A stretch of DNA of 64,000 nucleotides from Anaeromonas sp052088025. GTDB lineage: Bacteria > Bacillota > Clostridia > Tissierellales > SIT17. The translations under genes were made by a program, and so were the position numbers. The first letter of the stretch is position 1. Each line of letters starts with the position of its first letter. The stretch lies in the NCBI RefSeq assembly GCF_052088025.1, contig NZ_JBQCYD010000007.1:1-64000 (forward strand), written 5' to 3'. Below are positions 1-9,048 of the stretch, piece after piece. The notes under the pieces were generated by a model. The model was not told the origin of the DNA and searched no databases. It saw nothing but the letters and a program-made list of their open reading frames with translations.

Positions 1-92
1 TATTCTCAATTAAAATGTTTCATTTTTCTCTAACAACACTAGTTGACAAAGAACCCCTTTAATCTAGATTAAAAGATGCTTAATTTTTTATT
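1..92. other. Left-edge non-coding stretch
   Basis: These bases lie downstream of the minus-strand flavoprotein gene that ends at 93. The only structure seen is a 16-bp perfect palindrome at 58-73 (TTTAATCTAGATTAAA), which lacks a GC-rich stem and is not a convincing terminator. No coding sequence can be supported here. Confidence 0.4.
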
Positions 93-3000
93 TTATATTA
101 AATTTTGTTCTTGCAAATATTTAGCGAAGAATTTTGTTAGATTATTTGTATTTTTATATTCTATGAAAAGTTCTCCATTATCTACAGATTTCAATTCAGC
201 TTTTTTGCTTTTAGTATTAAATTCATCACTATATAATACTCTACTTTTATTTATAGGCCAATATATATCTTTGTTTTTAGACTTAGATAATCCAAAATAA
301 TCTGGATTAGTTTTTTCAATACCTAATAATATTTCTCTAGAATTAGAATAAGCAAAGTTTTTACCTAACATATTTGCAATGTTCATTATTACTTGCCAAT
401 TTTCATATGCAACAAGTGGTTTAATAGCTTTGTTTAAACTTTGTATTTTTCTTTCTGTATTAGTAATTGTACCACTAGTTTCAGCAAATCCTACTGCTGG
501 AAGTACTACATCAGCTTTTTTAGCAGTATCACTAATATGAGTATCTTGTACCATTAAAAACTCTAATTTTTCAAGATCTACATCACTTACATCTTCTCCA
601 AATACTAGCAATCCTTTTATGTCTTTATTTTCAATTTTATTTTTAAAGTAATCAAATCCTTTAGCTATACCCATATCTTTAAGACCTTGACTATTGGTGT
701 TTTGCTTTAACTGAATTATTCCATTTCTAGCTCTTGCAATATGTCCTGATACAACTGCCATATTTGCAAGTAAAATTGCTGCATCTGATGTAATAGCTTT
801 TTCTTCAAATACTATCATAGCATTTTTAGATTTTCCATAAGCTTCTGCTATCACTCTAGCTTCTTCACTTACCTCTATGTCAACTAAATTATTTGTTAAA
901 TCTTCAAGCCCAATATAGTTATCTTTTTTTGAAACAAAACCTTGCTCAATAAGTGACTTTAATATTTCCTTCAAAAACTCTACATTATTACTTGCATGAG
1001 TAGATATGCTAGAGAGCTTTGTTAAACTTGTCTTCTCTGGACTTATTGATATTAATTTAGCCCCATTTTCTAGAGCATTTTTTATCTTAAATCCTGCAAT
1101 AGGCTGTTCTTGCATTATATTTTTTTCTATTAGTAATATAGTATCTACCCCATCAAGTTCATCAAAAGTATTTGGAGATGCATCATAACCTAATACTTCT
1201 TTGATTCCACCTTCTTGGTTGTTAAAAGAACCTATATTGTCAGTTTTTAACACTTCCTTTGAAAGTCTGTGTGCTAAATATATATCTTCATTGGTATATC
1301 TATCTGAAATAGATACACCCATTGCATCATCACCATATAAAAGACCTAAACTCTGAGTTCTTTTAGCAATATATAGCATTGCTTCTTCCCATGAAACCTC
1401 TTCTAGTTCTCCATTTTTTCTAACTAAAGGATTAGTGATTCTTAAACCCATATCCTTCAAGTCAAAACCAAATCTACCTTTTGCACAAAGTAATCCATCA
1501 TCAACTGATGAGTCTTTTATAGGGGTAGCTCTTGTAATCATATGACCCTTAGTGCTTAAATCCATATTACACCCTACACTACAGTGTGAACAAACTGTTG
1601 AAGTAGTTTTTGTGTTAAGAGGTACAGACTTTACTATTTTTTGTCTTTCTTGCATTGCTCCCGTAGGACACACACTAACACACATTCCACAACTTACACA
1701 TTCTGATTCTTGTAAGGTCTTTCCAAATGCTGGTTCTACTTTTGTATCAAAACCTCTATCAATAAGTGCTAATGCATTAGATTTTACTACATCTTCACAA
1801 ACTCTTACACATAAACCACATAATATACATTTATCTGAGTCTCTAATTATAAATGGGTGATTATCATCATTTTTCCTATTGTGCATTTCACCTTCTAATC
1901 TCTCTGGCTCTACCTTATATTCATTAGAAAACTCAAGTAGTTTACATTCAAATAAATCTCCACATCCACATTCTAAGCATCTCATGGCTTCTTTTCTTGC
2001 ATCTTCTTCAGAATATCCACTTACAACTTCTTCAAAATTAGTTTTTCTTATTTCAGGATCCAATACTTCCAACCTTGGTCTGTGTTCTATTTTTCTATGG
2101 GAAAATTCTTTTACATCTACATCTTCTCTAGTAACATAAAAAGGTTTTTCATATTTAACAGCCTTACCTTCTAAATAACCATTCATAACATTTACTGCTT
2201 TTTTAGCATCTCCAATAGCTGCTATTGCTATATCTGGTCCTTTATTTGTAGCATCTCCTCCAGCAAATACACCTTCAAGATTTGTTGAAAATGAATTTTC
2301 ATCTGCAGCTATAGTCCCTCTTTGTGTAAGCTCTAATTCCTCAAGCCCCTTTATATCTATCTTCTGACCAACAGCTGATATTACAGAATCTACTTCTAAT
2401 ATCTCAAATTCACCTTCTATTGGTATAGGTCTTCTTCTTCCTCTAGCATCTTTTTCTCCAAGTTTCATTTTTTGAAGCTTAACCTTACTTACTTTACCAT
2501 TTTCACCTATTATTTCGCTAGGGCTTACTAGAAATTTGAAATTAACTCCTTCTTCCATTGCTTCTTCTATTTCAATTTCTTCTGCTGGCATTTCTGCTTG
2601 AGTTCTTCTATATAATGCATAAACTTCTTTAGCTCCAAGTCTTATAGCAGTTCTACATGCATCCATTGCTGTATTTCCGCCACCAACTACTGCTATTTTC
2701 TCTCCAGTTTTCACAGGCTTATTTAAAGTGAATTTACTTAAAAATTCTATTCCACCAATTACTCCATCTAATTCTTCACCTGGACAATTTAACTCAGTAC
2801 TATTCCATGCGCCTATTGAAACATAAACTGCATCATATTTTTCTCTTATATAATCTAATTTTATATCTTTACCAATTTTTATATTTGAAAGCATTTCTAC
2901 GCCCATATTTTTTATGATTTCTATTTCTTCATTTAGTACTTCCTTTGGAAGTCTATATTGTGGTATACCATATCTAAGCATACCTCCAAGTTCTGGCATT

Positions 3001-3671
3001 GCTTCATATATTGTAGGTTTATGGCCTTCCTTTGCTAAGAAATATCCAGCTGTAAGTCCACCTGGACCTCCACCTATAATTGCTACTTTTTTACCTGTTG
3101 AAGCTTTGATTTCTGGCATAAATTGCTCTTTGTTTCTTAAATCTACATCTCCTACAAATCTTTTTATAATAGCTATTGATACAGGCTCTTCAAGCTTATC
3201 TCTTCTACATGCTGTTTCACATGGATGAGGACACACCCTACCTATACTTGCAGGTAATGGTAGCTTTTCTTTTAAAAGTTCTACTGCTGCTTCATCTTCA
3301 CCATTTGCAACAAGTCCAACATAACCTTGGCAATCAGTATCTCCAGGGCATGCTAATGTACAAGGTGCCTTACAATCTCCTGTATGATCAGAAAGTAAAA
3401 GTTCCAATGCTATTTTTCTAGAATCATTTACCTTTTTTGTATTTGTAGAAATTATCATTCCATCAGAAGCTACTGTTGAACAAGACCTTAAAAGTTTGTT
3501 CATTCCTTCAACTTCTACTATACACAAACCACATGAACCATATGGTTCAACTCTTTCATCATGACAAAGTGTTGGTATTTCAATATTATTATCTTTAGCA
3601 ATTTCTAATATTGTTTGACCACTATGGCCTATAACTTCAGTTCCATTTATATTCATTCTAATTTTATTCAT
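93..3671 (-). CDS. NuoG/GltD-type subunit of electron-bifurcating transhydrogenase (StnA-like)
   Basis: Large 1192-residue iron-sulfur flavoprotein, predicted cytoplasmic. Domains in order: plant-type [2Fe-2S] domain (C36, C47, C50, C64), an Fe-S helical region with clustered Cys (about 100-155), a GltD/NfnB-like FAD- and NAD(P)H-binding module (GGGPGG near 200, VVGGGNTAMDA near 328), two [4Fe-4S] ferredoxin motifs (615-670), then a molybdopterin-oxidoreductase-like region with its own Cys cluster (CSHCSVGC near 694, C729). The region that should hold the catalytic Cys/Sec of formate dehydrogenase reads TDNIGSFNNQEGG, so no Mo active site is expected, and no [FeFe]-hydrogenase H-cluster motif is present. 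With the NuoF- and NuoE-like genes next to it, the composition matches the Sporomusa-type Nfn (StnABC), which couples NADPH, NAD+ and ferredoxin; that assignment is by composition. The start has GGGGGG eight bases upstream. Databases often mislabel such proteins formate dehydrogenase alpha. Confidence 0.8.
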   Translation of the reverse strand: MNKIRMNINGTEVIGHSGQTILEIAKDNNIEIPTLCHDERVEPYGSCGLCIVEVEGMNKLLRSCSTVASDGMIISTNTKKVNDSRKIALELLLSDHTGDCKAPCTLACPGDTDCQGYVGLVANGEDEAAVELLKEKLPLPASIGRVCPHPCETACRRDKLEEPVSIAIIKRFVGDVDLRNKEQFMPEIKASTGKKVAIIGGGPGGLTAGYFLAKEGHKPTIYEAMPELGGMLRYGIPQYRLPKEVLNEEIEIIKNMGVEMLSNIKIGKDIKLDYIREKYDAVYVSIGAWNSTELNCPGEELDGVIGGIEFLSKFTLNKPVKTGEKIAVVGGGNTAMDACRTAIRLGAKEVYALYRRTQAEMPAEEIEIEEAMEEGVNFKFLVSPSEIIGENGKVSKVKLQKMKLGEKDARGRRRPIPIEGEFEILEVDSVISAVGQKIDIKGLEELELTQRGTIAADENSFSTNLEGVFAGGDATNKGPDIAIAAIGDAKKAVNVMNGYLEGKAVKYEKPFYVTREDVDVKEFSHRKIEHRPRLEVLDPEIRKTNFEEVVSGYSEEDARKEAMRCLECGCGDLFECKLLEFSNEYKVEPERLEGEMHNRKNDDNHPFIIRDSDKCILCGLCVRVCEDVVKSNALALIDRGFDTKVEPAFGKTLQESECVSCGMCVSVCPTGAMQERQKIVKSVPLNTKTTSTVCSHCSVGCNMDLSTKGHMITRATPIKDSSVDDGLLCAKGRFGFDLKDMGLRITNPLVRKNGELEEVSWEEAMLYIAKRTQSLGLLYGDDAMGVSISDRYTNEDIYLAHRLSKEVLKTDNIGSFNNQEGGIKEVLGYDASPNTFDELDGVDTILLIEKNIMQEQPIAGFKIKNALENGAKLISISPEKTSLTKLSSISTHASNNVEFLKEILKSLIEQGFVSKKDNYIGLEDLTNNLVDIEVSEEARVIAEAYGKSKNAMIVFEEKAITSDAAILLANMAVVSGHIARARNGIIQLKQNTNSQGLKDMGIAKGFDYFKNKIENKDIKGLLVFGEDVSDVDLEKLEFLMVQDTHISDTAKKADVVLPAVGFAETSGTITNTERKIQSLNKAIKPLVAYENWQVIMNIANMLGKNFAYSNSREILLGIEKTNPDYFGLSKSKNKDIYWPINKSRVLYSDEFNTKSKKAELKSVDNGELFIEYKNTNNLTKFFAKYLQEQNLI

Positions 3672-3693
3672 TATTTATTCCCCCCTTACAAAA

Positions 3694-5442
3694 TTATCCA
3701 ACATTAATAGCACTAAATTTACAAGTATCATAACATTTACCACATTTAATACATTTTTCTTGATCTATCTCATGAACTGCCTTTTTCTCTCCAGATATAG
3801 CATCTACAGGACAATTTCTAAGGCACATTCCACAACCAATACATTTATCTTCTAAAATATTATATTCTAATAATTCCTTACAAGCCTTTGCAGGACATTT
3901 TTTATCATAAATATGAGATTCATATTCATCTCTAAAGTATTTTATAGTACTTAATACTGGATTTGGAGCAGTTTGTCCTAAACCGCATAAAGAACCTTCC
4001 TTTATTTTGCCTCCAAGTTCTTCTAAAAGTGCAATGTCTCCTGCCTTACCTTCTCCTTCAGTAATTCTTGTTAATATTTCAAGCATTCTTTTAGTACCCA
4101 ACCTACATTGGATACATTTTCCACATGATTCTTTTCTTGTAAAGTCTAAGAAGAATCTTGCCATATCAACCATACAAGTAGTTTCATCCATTACAACCAT
4201 TCCACCTGAACCCATTATAGCTCCAATTTTAGATATTGATTCATAATCAACGGTCGTATCTAATAATTCCTTTGGTATACATCCTCCAGATGGTCCTCCC
4301 ATCTGTACTGCTTTAAATTCTTTGTCTTCCTTTATTCCCCCACCTATATCATATATTACATCTCTTAGAGGAATTCCCATAGGCACTTCTACAAGTCCAC
4401 CTTTTTTGATTTTACCAGTTAGTGCAAACACTTTAGTACCCTTACTGTTTTCTGTTCCAAGCTCTGCAAATGATTTCCCACCATTTAATATAATAGAAGA
4501 CACATTTGCAAAAGTCTCTACATTGTTGATGTTTGTAGGTTTATCCCAATATCCTTTTTGTGCAGGAAAAGGAGGTTTTAGTCTAGGCATGCCACGTTCT
4601 CCTTGTAGAGATTCTAAAAGTGCAGTTTCTTCTCCACATACAAATGCTCCAGCTCCAGCTTTTATTCTCAAAGAAAAATTAAAGTCTTCACCAAAAATAT
4701 TGTTTCCTAAAAATCCTCTTTTTTCTGCTTCATTAATTGCATGATTAAGTCTTTTTATTGCAAGAGGATATTCTGCCCTTACATATACTATTCCTTCATC
4801 TGCTCCCATAGCATAACCATTTATTATCATACCTTCAATAAGTTTATGTGGATCCCCCTCTAATACTGATCTATCCATGAATGCTCCTGGATCTCCCTCA
4901 TCTGCATTACACACCACATATTTTTTATCTCCAGGTGAGTTTTTTGCTGCATTCCATTTAAACCAAGTAGGAAAACCAGCTCCACCCCTTCCCTTTAATC
5001 CTGATACTTTAATCTCTTCTATTACTTGATCTGGGCTCATAGTTTTTAAAGCTTTTTCAACTGCCTTATATCCATCTTTTTCTATATATTCATCAATGCT
5101 TTCAGGATTTATATGTCCACAGTTTTTAAGAGCTACACGATTTTGCTTTGATAATATATCTTCATCTACCTCATCTATAGTATGATCATTATTTTTTTGA
5201 TTTTTAATAATATCTTGAAAAAAAGCATCTATTTTATCTTCATCCATATTTACTAATGTAGTTTTACTTCCATCATCTTCAAAGACATCTAAAATTGGTT
5301 CTAAATAACACATACCTATACAACCAGTAGATGCAAGTTCTATATCTAAATTATTGTTTTTTATTTGATCAGCTAATTTATCATATACCTTATTAGCTCC
5401 AGCTGCTATTCCACAACTACCTTGTCCCACAACTATTTTCAT
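3694..5442 (-). CDS. NuoF/HydB-like NADH- and FMN-binding subunit (StnB-like)
   Basis: 582-residue flavoprotein. An N-terminal thioredoxin-like [2Fe-2S] domain (CIGMC near 41-45) precedes the NuoF core with the Gly-rich FMN/NADH site (GLKGRGGAGFPTWFKW), an SLBB region, and the [4Fe-4S] motif ESCGKCIQCRLGTKR. The C-terminus adds two ferredoxin clusters (CIGCGMCLRNC, CIKCGKCYDTC). This layout is that of HydB of bifurcating hydrogenases and of StnB, where the FMN of this subunit is thought to be the bifurcation site. It lies 22 bp upstream of the NuoG/GltD gene and 3 bp downstream of the NuoE-like gene on the same strand, so the three are surely co-transcribed. The RBS is GGGGG before ATG. Confidence 0.9.
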   Translation of the reverse strand: MKIVVGQGSCGIAAGANKVYDKLADQIKNNNLDIELASTGCIGMCYLEPILDVFEDDGSKTTLVNMDEDKIDAFFQDIIKNQKNNDHTIDEVDEDILSKQNRVALKNCGHINPESIDEYIEKDGYKAVEKALKTMSPDQVIEEIKVSGLKGRGGAGFPTWFKWNAAKNSPGDKKYVVCNADEGDPGAFMDRSVLEGDPHKLIEGMIINGYAMGADEGIVYVRAEYPLAIKRLNHAINEAEKRGFLGNNIFGEDFNFSLRIKAGAGAFVCGEETALLESLQGERGMPRLKPPFPAQKGYWDKPTNINNVETFANVSSIILNGGKSFAELGTENSKGTKVFALTGKIKKGGLVEVPMGIPLRDVIYDIGGGIKEDKEFKAVQMGGPSGGCIPKELLDTTVDYESISKIGAIMGSGGMVVMDETTCMVDMARFFLDFTRKESCGKCIQCRLGTKRMLEILTRITEGEGKAGDIALLEELGGKIKEGSLCGLGQTAPNPVLSTIKYFRDEYESHIYDKKCPAKACKELLEYNILEDKCIGCGMCLRNCPVDAISGEKKAVHEIDQEKCIKCGKCYDTCKFSAINVG

Positions 5443-5445
5443 GGT

Positions 5446-5970
5446 TTATGCCCCCTTCTTATTTTCTAATTTAACTTTTTTAAGAATATCTTTTGTTTTT
5501 TGAGGAGTTAAATTCCCATAAGTATCATCATTAATCATCATTACAGGAGACAAACTGCAACATCCAAGACATGCTACATTTATAAGTGTAAACATTCCAT
5601 CTTCTGAAGTTTCTCCATCATTTATATTTAATTCATCATATATAGTCTGTTCTATAGTTTTAGAACCGTTTACATGACATGCTGTACCTTGGCAGAGCAT
5701 TATCATATTTTCTCCTACTGGATTTAATCTAAATTGTGTATAAAATGTAGCTACTCCATGAATTTTAGCAGGCTTTATTTCTGTCTTCATTGATATATAG
5801 TTTAATATATCAATAGGTAGATAATTATATTCTGCCTGTACATCCTGAAGAATACTGATGAGTGTACCTTTTTTACCCTCATATTTTTCTAAAATAGAAT
5901 CAATCTTAGCTTCATCTTCTTTAGAAATACTACTTAAAATAAACTTTTCATTTTCACCACAACAATTCAT
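5446..5970 (-). CDS. NuoE/HydC-like [2Fe-2S] thioredoxin-fold subunit (StnC-like)
   Basis: 174-residue NuoE-family protein with the four cluster ligands in CQGTACHVNGS and CLGCCSLSPVM. It is the small subunit that pairs with the NuoF-like partner in NADH dehydrogenases, HydABC hydrogenases and Stn complexes. I chose the ATG at 5970, because the GGGGG Shine-Dalgarno (5980-5984) sits nine bases before it; an ATG three codons earlier at 5979 abuts the same RBS and is less likely. The first gene of the three-subunit set, it follows sdaAA by about 28 bp with no terminator between them. Confidence 0.9.
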   Translation of the reverse strand: MNCCGENEKFILSSISKEDEAKIDSILEKYEGKKGTLISILQDVQAEYNYLPIDILNYISMKTEIKPAKIHGVATFYTQFRLNPVGENMIMLCQGTACHVNGSKTIEQTIYDELNINDGETSEDGMFTLINVACLGCCSLSPVMMINDDTYGNLTPQKTKDILKKVKLENKKGA

Positions 5971-5998
5971 TTTATACATCCCCCTTATTTATATATAA

Positions 5999-6880
5999 TT
6001 AATCATTTCCTAATATTTCTTGTGCAATTTTTTTGCCTGTAGGAGTAGCAGCAAGCCCACCTAAAGCAGTTTCCCTAAGTGATGCTGGTAACGATTTCCC
6101 TACTCTACTCATTGCACCTACTACTTCATCAAATGGTATGATGCTTTTTATACCAGCAAGAGCCATGTCAGCAGATATAAGTGCATTTGTTGCACCTATG
6201 GCATTTCTTTTAACACATGGACTTTCTACAAGTCCAGCAATAGGGTCACATACAAGCCCTAAGATATTCTTTATTGTCATTGAAGCTGCATGTAGGGATT
6301 CTTCTGGACTACCTCCATCAATTTCAACAAGTGCTGCTGCAGCCATTGCTGCTGCTGAACCTGTCTCAGCTTGACATCCTCCATCTGCTCCAGCTACTGT
6401 AGCATTCTTCGTGATAATGTATCCTATAGCAGAAGCTGTAAAAAGTGCCCTTACTAAAACATCATCTTCTAAATCATATTCATCTTTTATCATATATAGC
6501 ACTCCTGGAACAATTCCAGATGATCCTGCTGTAGGTGCTGCTACAATTTGTCCCATAGTAGCATTTACTTCGAGTACAGCCATAGCGGCTGCAACAGCCT
6601 TCATTGTCCTTTTTCCTGAAAAGGTATCCTTATTTAAATATCTCTCACGTAATCTCTTAGCATCTCCACCAATAAGTCCTCCCATGGATTTCAAGCTATT
6701 ATTAAGACCCTTTTCTACTGATTTTATCATAGTAATTAGATTATCTTTCATATGATTAAATAATTCTTCCTGACTTATCTCAGTATTTTCTGCTTCTCTT
6801 TCAAGCATTACTTCCCATATTTTTTTGTCATTATCTTTACATATATTTAAAAGTTCTACTCCATTTTTAAAGTTATACAT
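5999..6880 (-). CDS. sdaAA: L-serine dehydratase, iron-sulfur type, alpha subunit
   Basis: 293 residues, the usual length for the alpha subunit of the oxygen-sensitive two-subunit L-serine ammonia-lyase (serine to pyruvate plus ammonia). The Cys residues of the [4Fe-4S] catalytic cluster are visible in ADGGCQAETG and in CDPIAGLVESPC. Gly/Ala-rich segments such as APTAGSSGIVPG are typical of the family. The start has AAGGAG seven bases upstream. It follows sdaAB by 15 bp and precedes the NuoE-like gene by about 28 bp, so serine deamination and the bifurcating complex appear to share one transcript. Confidence 0.96.
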   Translation of the reverse strand: MYNFKNGVELLNICKDNDKKIWEVMLEREAENTEISQEELFNHMKDNLITMIKSVEKGLNNSLKSMGGLIGGDAKRLRERYLNKDTFSGKRTMKAVAAAMAVLEVNATMGQIVAAPTAGSSGIVPGVLYMIKDEYDLEDDVLVRALFTASAIGYIITKNATVAGADGGCQAETGSAAAMAAAALVEIDGGSPEESLHAASMTIKNILGLVCDPIAGLVESPCVKRNAIGATNALISADMALAGIKSIIPFDEVVGAMSRVGKSLPASLRETALGGLAATPTGKKIAQEILGND

Positions 6881-6895
6881 TTAATTGCTCCTTTA

Positions 6896-7567
6896 TTATA
6901 ACGAATCTATTAGATAAACTTCTTCTACGCTTTCCGAAGAAGCTTCTACAGTCTTTATTATATTATTTGAAAGATTGTCATCACATTCTAAAACCATAAG
7001 AGCTTCTTTTCCCTTGTCTTGTCTATAAACACTCATAAATGCTATGTTTATATTTGCATCAGCCAATACTTTTGTTATCTTTGTTATAACCCCAGGTCCA
7101 TCTATATGTTTTACTATTAAGGTAGGATATTCTCCTACAAATTCTAATTTCATTCCATTTAATTCAGTTATTTTTATATTTCCTCCACCTATGGAAGAAC
7201 CCATAATTTCTACTATTTGATTGTTTACTTGATATATCAAAATTTTTACAGTATTAGGATGAACATCTCCTAAATCTGTAGGAATAAAATTATATTTTAT
7301 ATTCTTTTCATCTGCTATTTTTAATGATTCTTTTAAATTTTCATCATATTCCTTAAAACCTAATAAGCCAGCCATTAAAGCCCTGTTAGTACCATGGCCT
7401 TTATAGGTCTTTGCAAATGAGCCGTGAAGTAAAAAATCCACTTTAACAATAGGTGATTTCACAAGCTTTGAAGCTATTCTTGCTATTCTTGCTGCACCTG
7501 CTGTATGTGAACTAGATGGTCCTATCATTTTAGGACCAATTATATCAAATGCGCTGTAATTTTTCAT
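6896..7567 (-). CDS. sdaAB: L-serine dehydratase, iron-sulfur type, beta subunit
   Basis: 223-residue beta subunit. The N-terminus has the family signature GPKMIGPSSSHTAGAARIA, and the C-terminal third is an ACT domain (TLIVKHIDGPGVITKITKVL) as in other clostridial SdaAB proteins. First gene of the run sdaAB-sdaAA-NuoE-NuoF-NuoG/GltD. GAGG lies eight bases before the ATG. A possible promoter is ATGACT, 18 bp, TATACT with the -10 at 7600-7605 on the plus-strand numbering; the -35 match is weak. Confidence 0.95.
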   Translation of the reverse strand: MKNYSAFDIIGPKMIGPSSSHTAGAARIARIASKLVKSPIVKVDFLLHGSFAKTYKGHGTNRALMAGLLGFKEYDENLKESLKIADEKNIKYNFIPTDLGDVHPNTVKILIYQVNNQIVEIMGSSIGGGNIKITELNGMKLEFVGEYPTLIVKHIDGPGVITKITKVLADANINIAFMSVYRQDKGKEALMVLECDDNLSNNIIKTVEASSESVEEVYLIDSL

Positions 7568-7721
7568 ATCATCATCCTCATCAATAAATTATTAATATTA
7601 GTATAGCATATTAAAAGCAATAAAGTCATATATTTATAATTTATTTAACATTATCATATTCTAAGAGATACAAAAAGTAACAAGAAATATCTAATATATG
7701 ATAAAAAATCTACTAAACATT

Positions 7722-8807
7722 TTATTTGCCTCTAATTTTACCTACAGTCAATAATATTATCGGAAGAGCAAATCCGAATGTTGTAACCAAAGGGTCCCAT
7801 ACTTTAGCATCTAAACTTAGAGCACTTATATTACTTGGATAAACAATAATAGATAATATTACCATTAGCATGGCTAGGGGTAAAACTAATATTCTATAAT
7901 CATTTAATTTTAACATTTGTGATATTCCAAAGGCAAGACCATAAAAATAAATGAATAATTTGTAAAATGTAGCTAAAAACCAAAGCATTGCTACTATTAT
8001 TTCTATACGTTGTATAAATTCTCCTAATTGAACTTTTTTCATTAAAATATGAGTTGGATACATATGTCTTGCAGTGATTTCTGGTCCTAAAACAAGTATG
8101 CAAAAATCTATCACAATAAGTAATACAATAGTACCTAATATAGTAGCTGTAAGAAATGCCTTTTTTGATTCCTTTAAATTATCAACATTGGCTGGAAAAA
8201 ATATAAATAGTGCTATAAGTGTAAATGAAGTTGAAGTCATAAAGGGTATGACACTTTTAAATACAGGTTGAATGCCATCTTCAAGTATTGGAAACATATA
8301 ATTAAAATCTACTTCATTTAATAATAATAATATAGTTATAAAAAAGCTTATAACTATTAAAGGTGTTACAAGTTCTGATGATCTGGCTAATACTTCTAAA
8401 CCTAATTTTGAAGCTATAGCAATAGCTATCATGAAAATTATATGAATAACATACTGAGGAGTTTCATGTAAGATAAGAGTAGATAAAAAGCTTCCTGTAA
8501 TCCAAATTTGTGTGGCACATGCTATAGTCAAAAAAAGTATAAAAGATATAGATATTAATTTCCCTATATATTTTCCAAATACAGATTCTATATATTCTAA
8601 AATAGTTTTATCTTTCATTTTATCTGCTAAATTATTGTATATTAAAACCATTATTATGCTAAACATCGAGCCTATTATAGCTGTTATCCATGCATTTTGC
8701 TTGGTTATATCTACAGCAATTGATGGTACTAATATTATTGATGTGGCTATGTATTGTAAAAAAACTAAATTTCTAATTTGATTACTACTTATATTTATCT
8801 TAGTCAT
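7722..8807 (-). CDS. Spore germination permease GerB (GerAB family, APC superfamily)
   Basis: 361-residue polytopic membrane protein of the GerAB/endospore germination permease family, with about ten hydrophobic helices and the usual N-terminal start TKINISSNQIRNLVFLQYI. In germinant receptors the B subunit forms the amino-acid or nucleoside binding pocket in the inner spore membrane. I placed the start at the ATG at 8807 because AAAGGAG lies five bases before it; an ATG five codons earlier would put the RBS inside the coding sequence. Last gene of the receptor operon, after the small ORF. The germinant cannot be told from sequence. Confidence 0.93.
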   Translation of the reverse strand: MTKINISSNQIRNLVFLQYIATSIILVPSIAVDITKQNAWITAIIGSMFSIIMVLIYNNLADKMKDKTILEYIESVFGKYIGKLISISFILFLTIACATQIWITGSFLSTLILHETPQYVIHIIFMIAIAIASKLGLEVLARSSELVTPLIVISFFITILLLLNEVDFNYMFPILEDGIQPVFKSVIPFMTSTSFTLIALFIFFPANVDNLKESKKAFLTATILGTIVLLIVIDFCILVLGPEITARHMYPTHILMKKVQLGEFIQRIEIIVAMLWFLATFYKLFIYFYGLAFGISQMLKLNDYRILVLPLAMLMVILSIIVYPSNISALSLDAKVWDPLVTTFGFALPIILLTVGKIRGK

Positions 8808-8826
8808 ATAATCTCCTTTCATGACT

Positions 8827-9048
8827 TTAGTTAAAAATATTATTTAATGGTCTATATATTATTTCAACTGCCTTTAGAGGATTTGGAATTTCTACATTAA
8901 AAGACTTAAGTATTCCAAGTATAGTGGCAATTAAAAGAAGAAAAGCAAAAGAATATATTTCTTTTTTACAATTTTGCCCTTTTAAATTAGGTAATTCATA
9001 TATTATAATTAAGACTGAACTAATTATTACAAATAAACTACCTTTCAT
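8827..9048 (-). CDS. Small membrane protein within germinant receptor operon
   Basis: About 73 residues with two hydrophobic segments (GSLFVIISSVLIIIYEL and FAFLLLIATILGILKSF) separated by a short charged loop, then a short C-terminal tail. The start at 9048 has GGAG nine bases upstream; upstream ATGs at 9054 and 9066 are too near or within the RBS. It overlaps the 3' end of the gerC gene by eleven bases and ends about 20 bp before gerB. Small two-helix D subunits accompany some Bacillus and Clostridium GerA-type operons, and this may be one by position and shape, though I see no sequence motif to prove it. Confidence 0.7.
   Translation of the reverse strand: MKGSLFVIISSVLIIIYELPNLKGQNCKKEIYSFAFLLLIATILGILKSFNVEIPNPLKAVEIIYRPLNNIFN

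Noticed and set aside
1552..2139. Plus-strand open frames opposite the large flavoprotein gene
   Set aside because: They are antisense shadows of a gene with many clear motifs and have low-complexity, Ser/Leu/His-rich products; the same holds for other long antisense frames over known genes.
93..3671. Formate dehydrogenase alpha or [FeFe]-hydrogenase catalytic subunit
   Set aside because: The Mo-ligand Cys/Sec position and the H-cluster Cys motifs are both absent; GltD and NuoG-like domains explain the sequence better.
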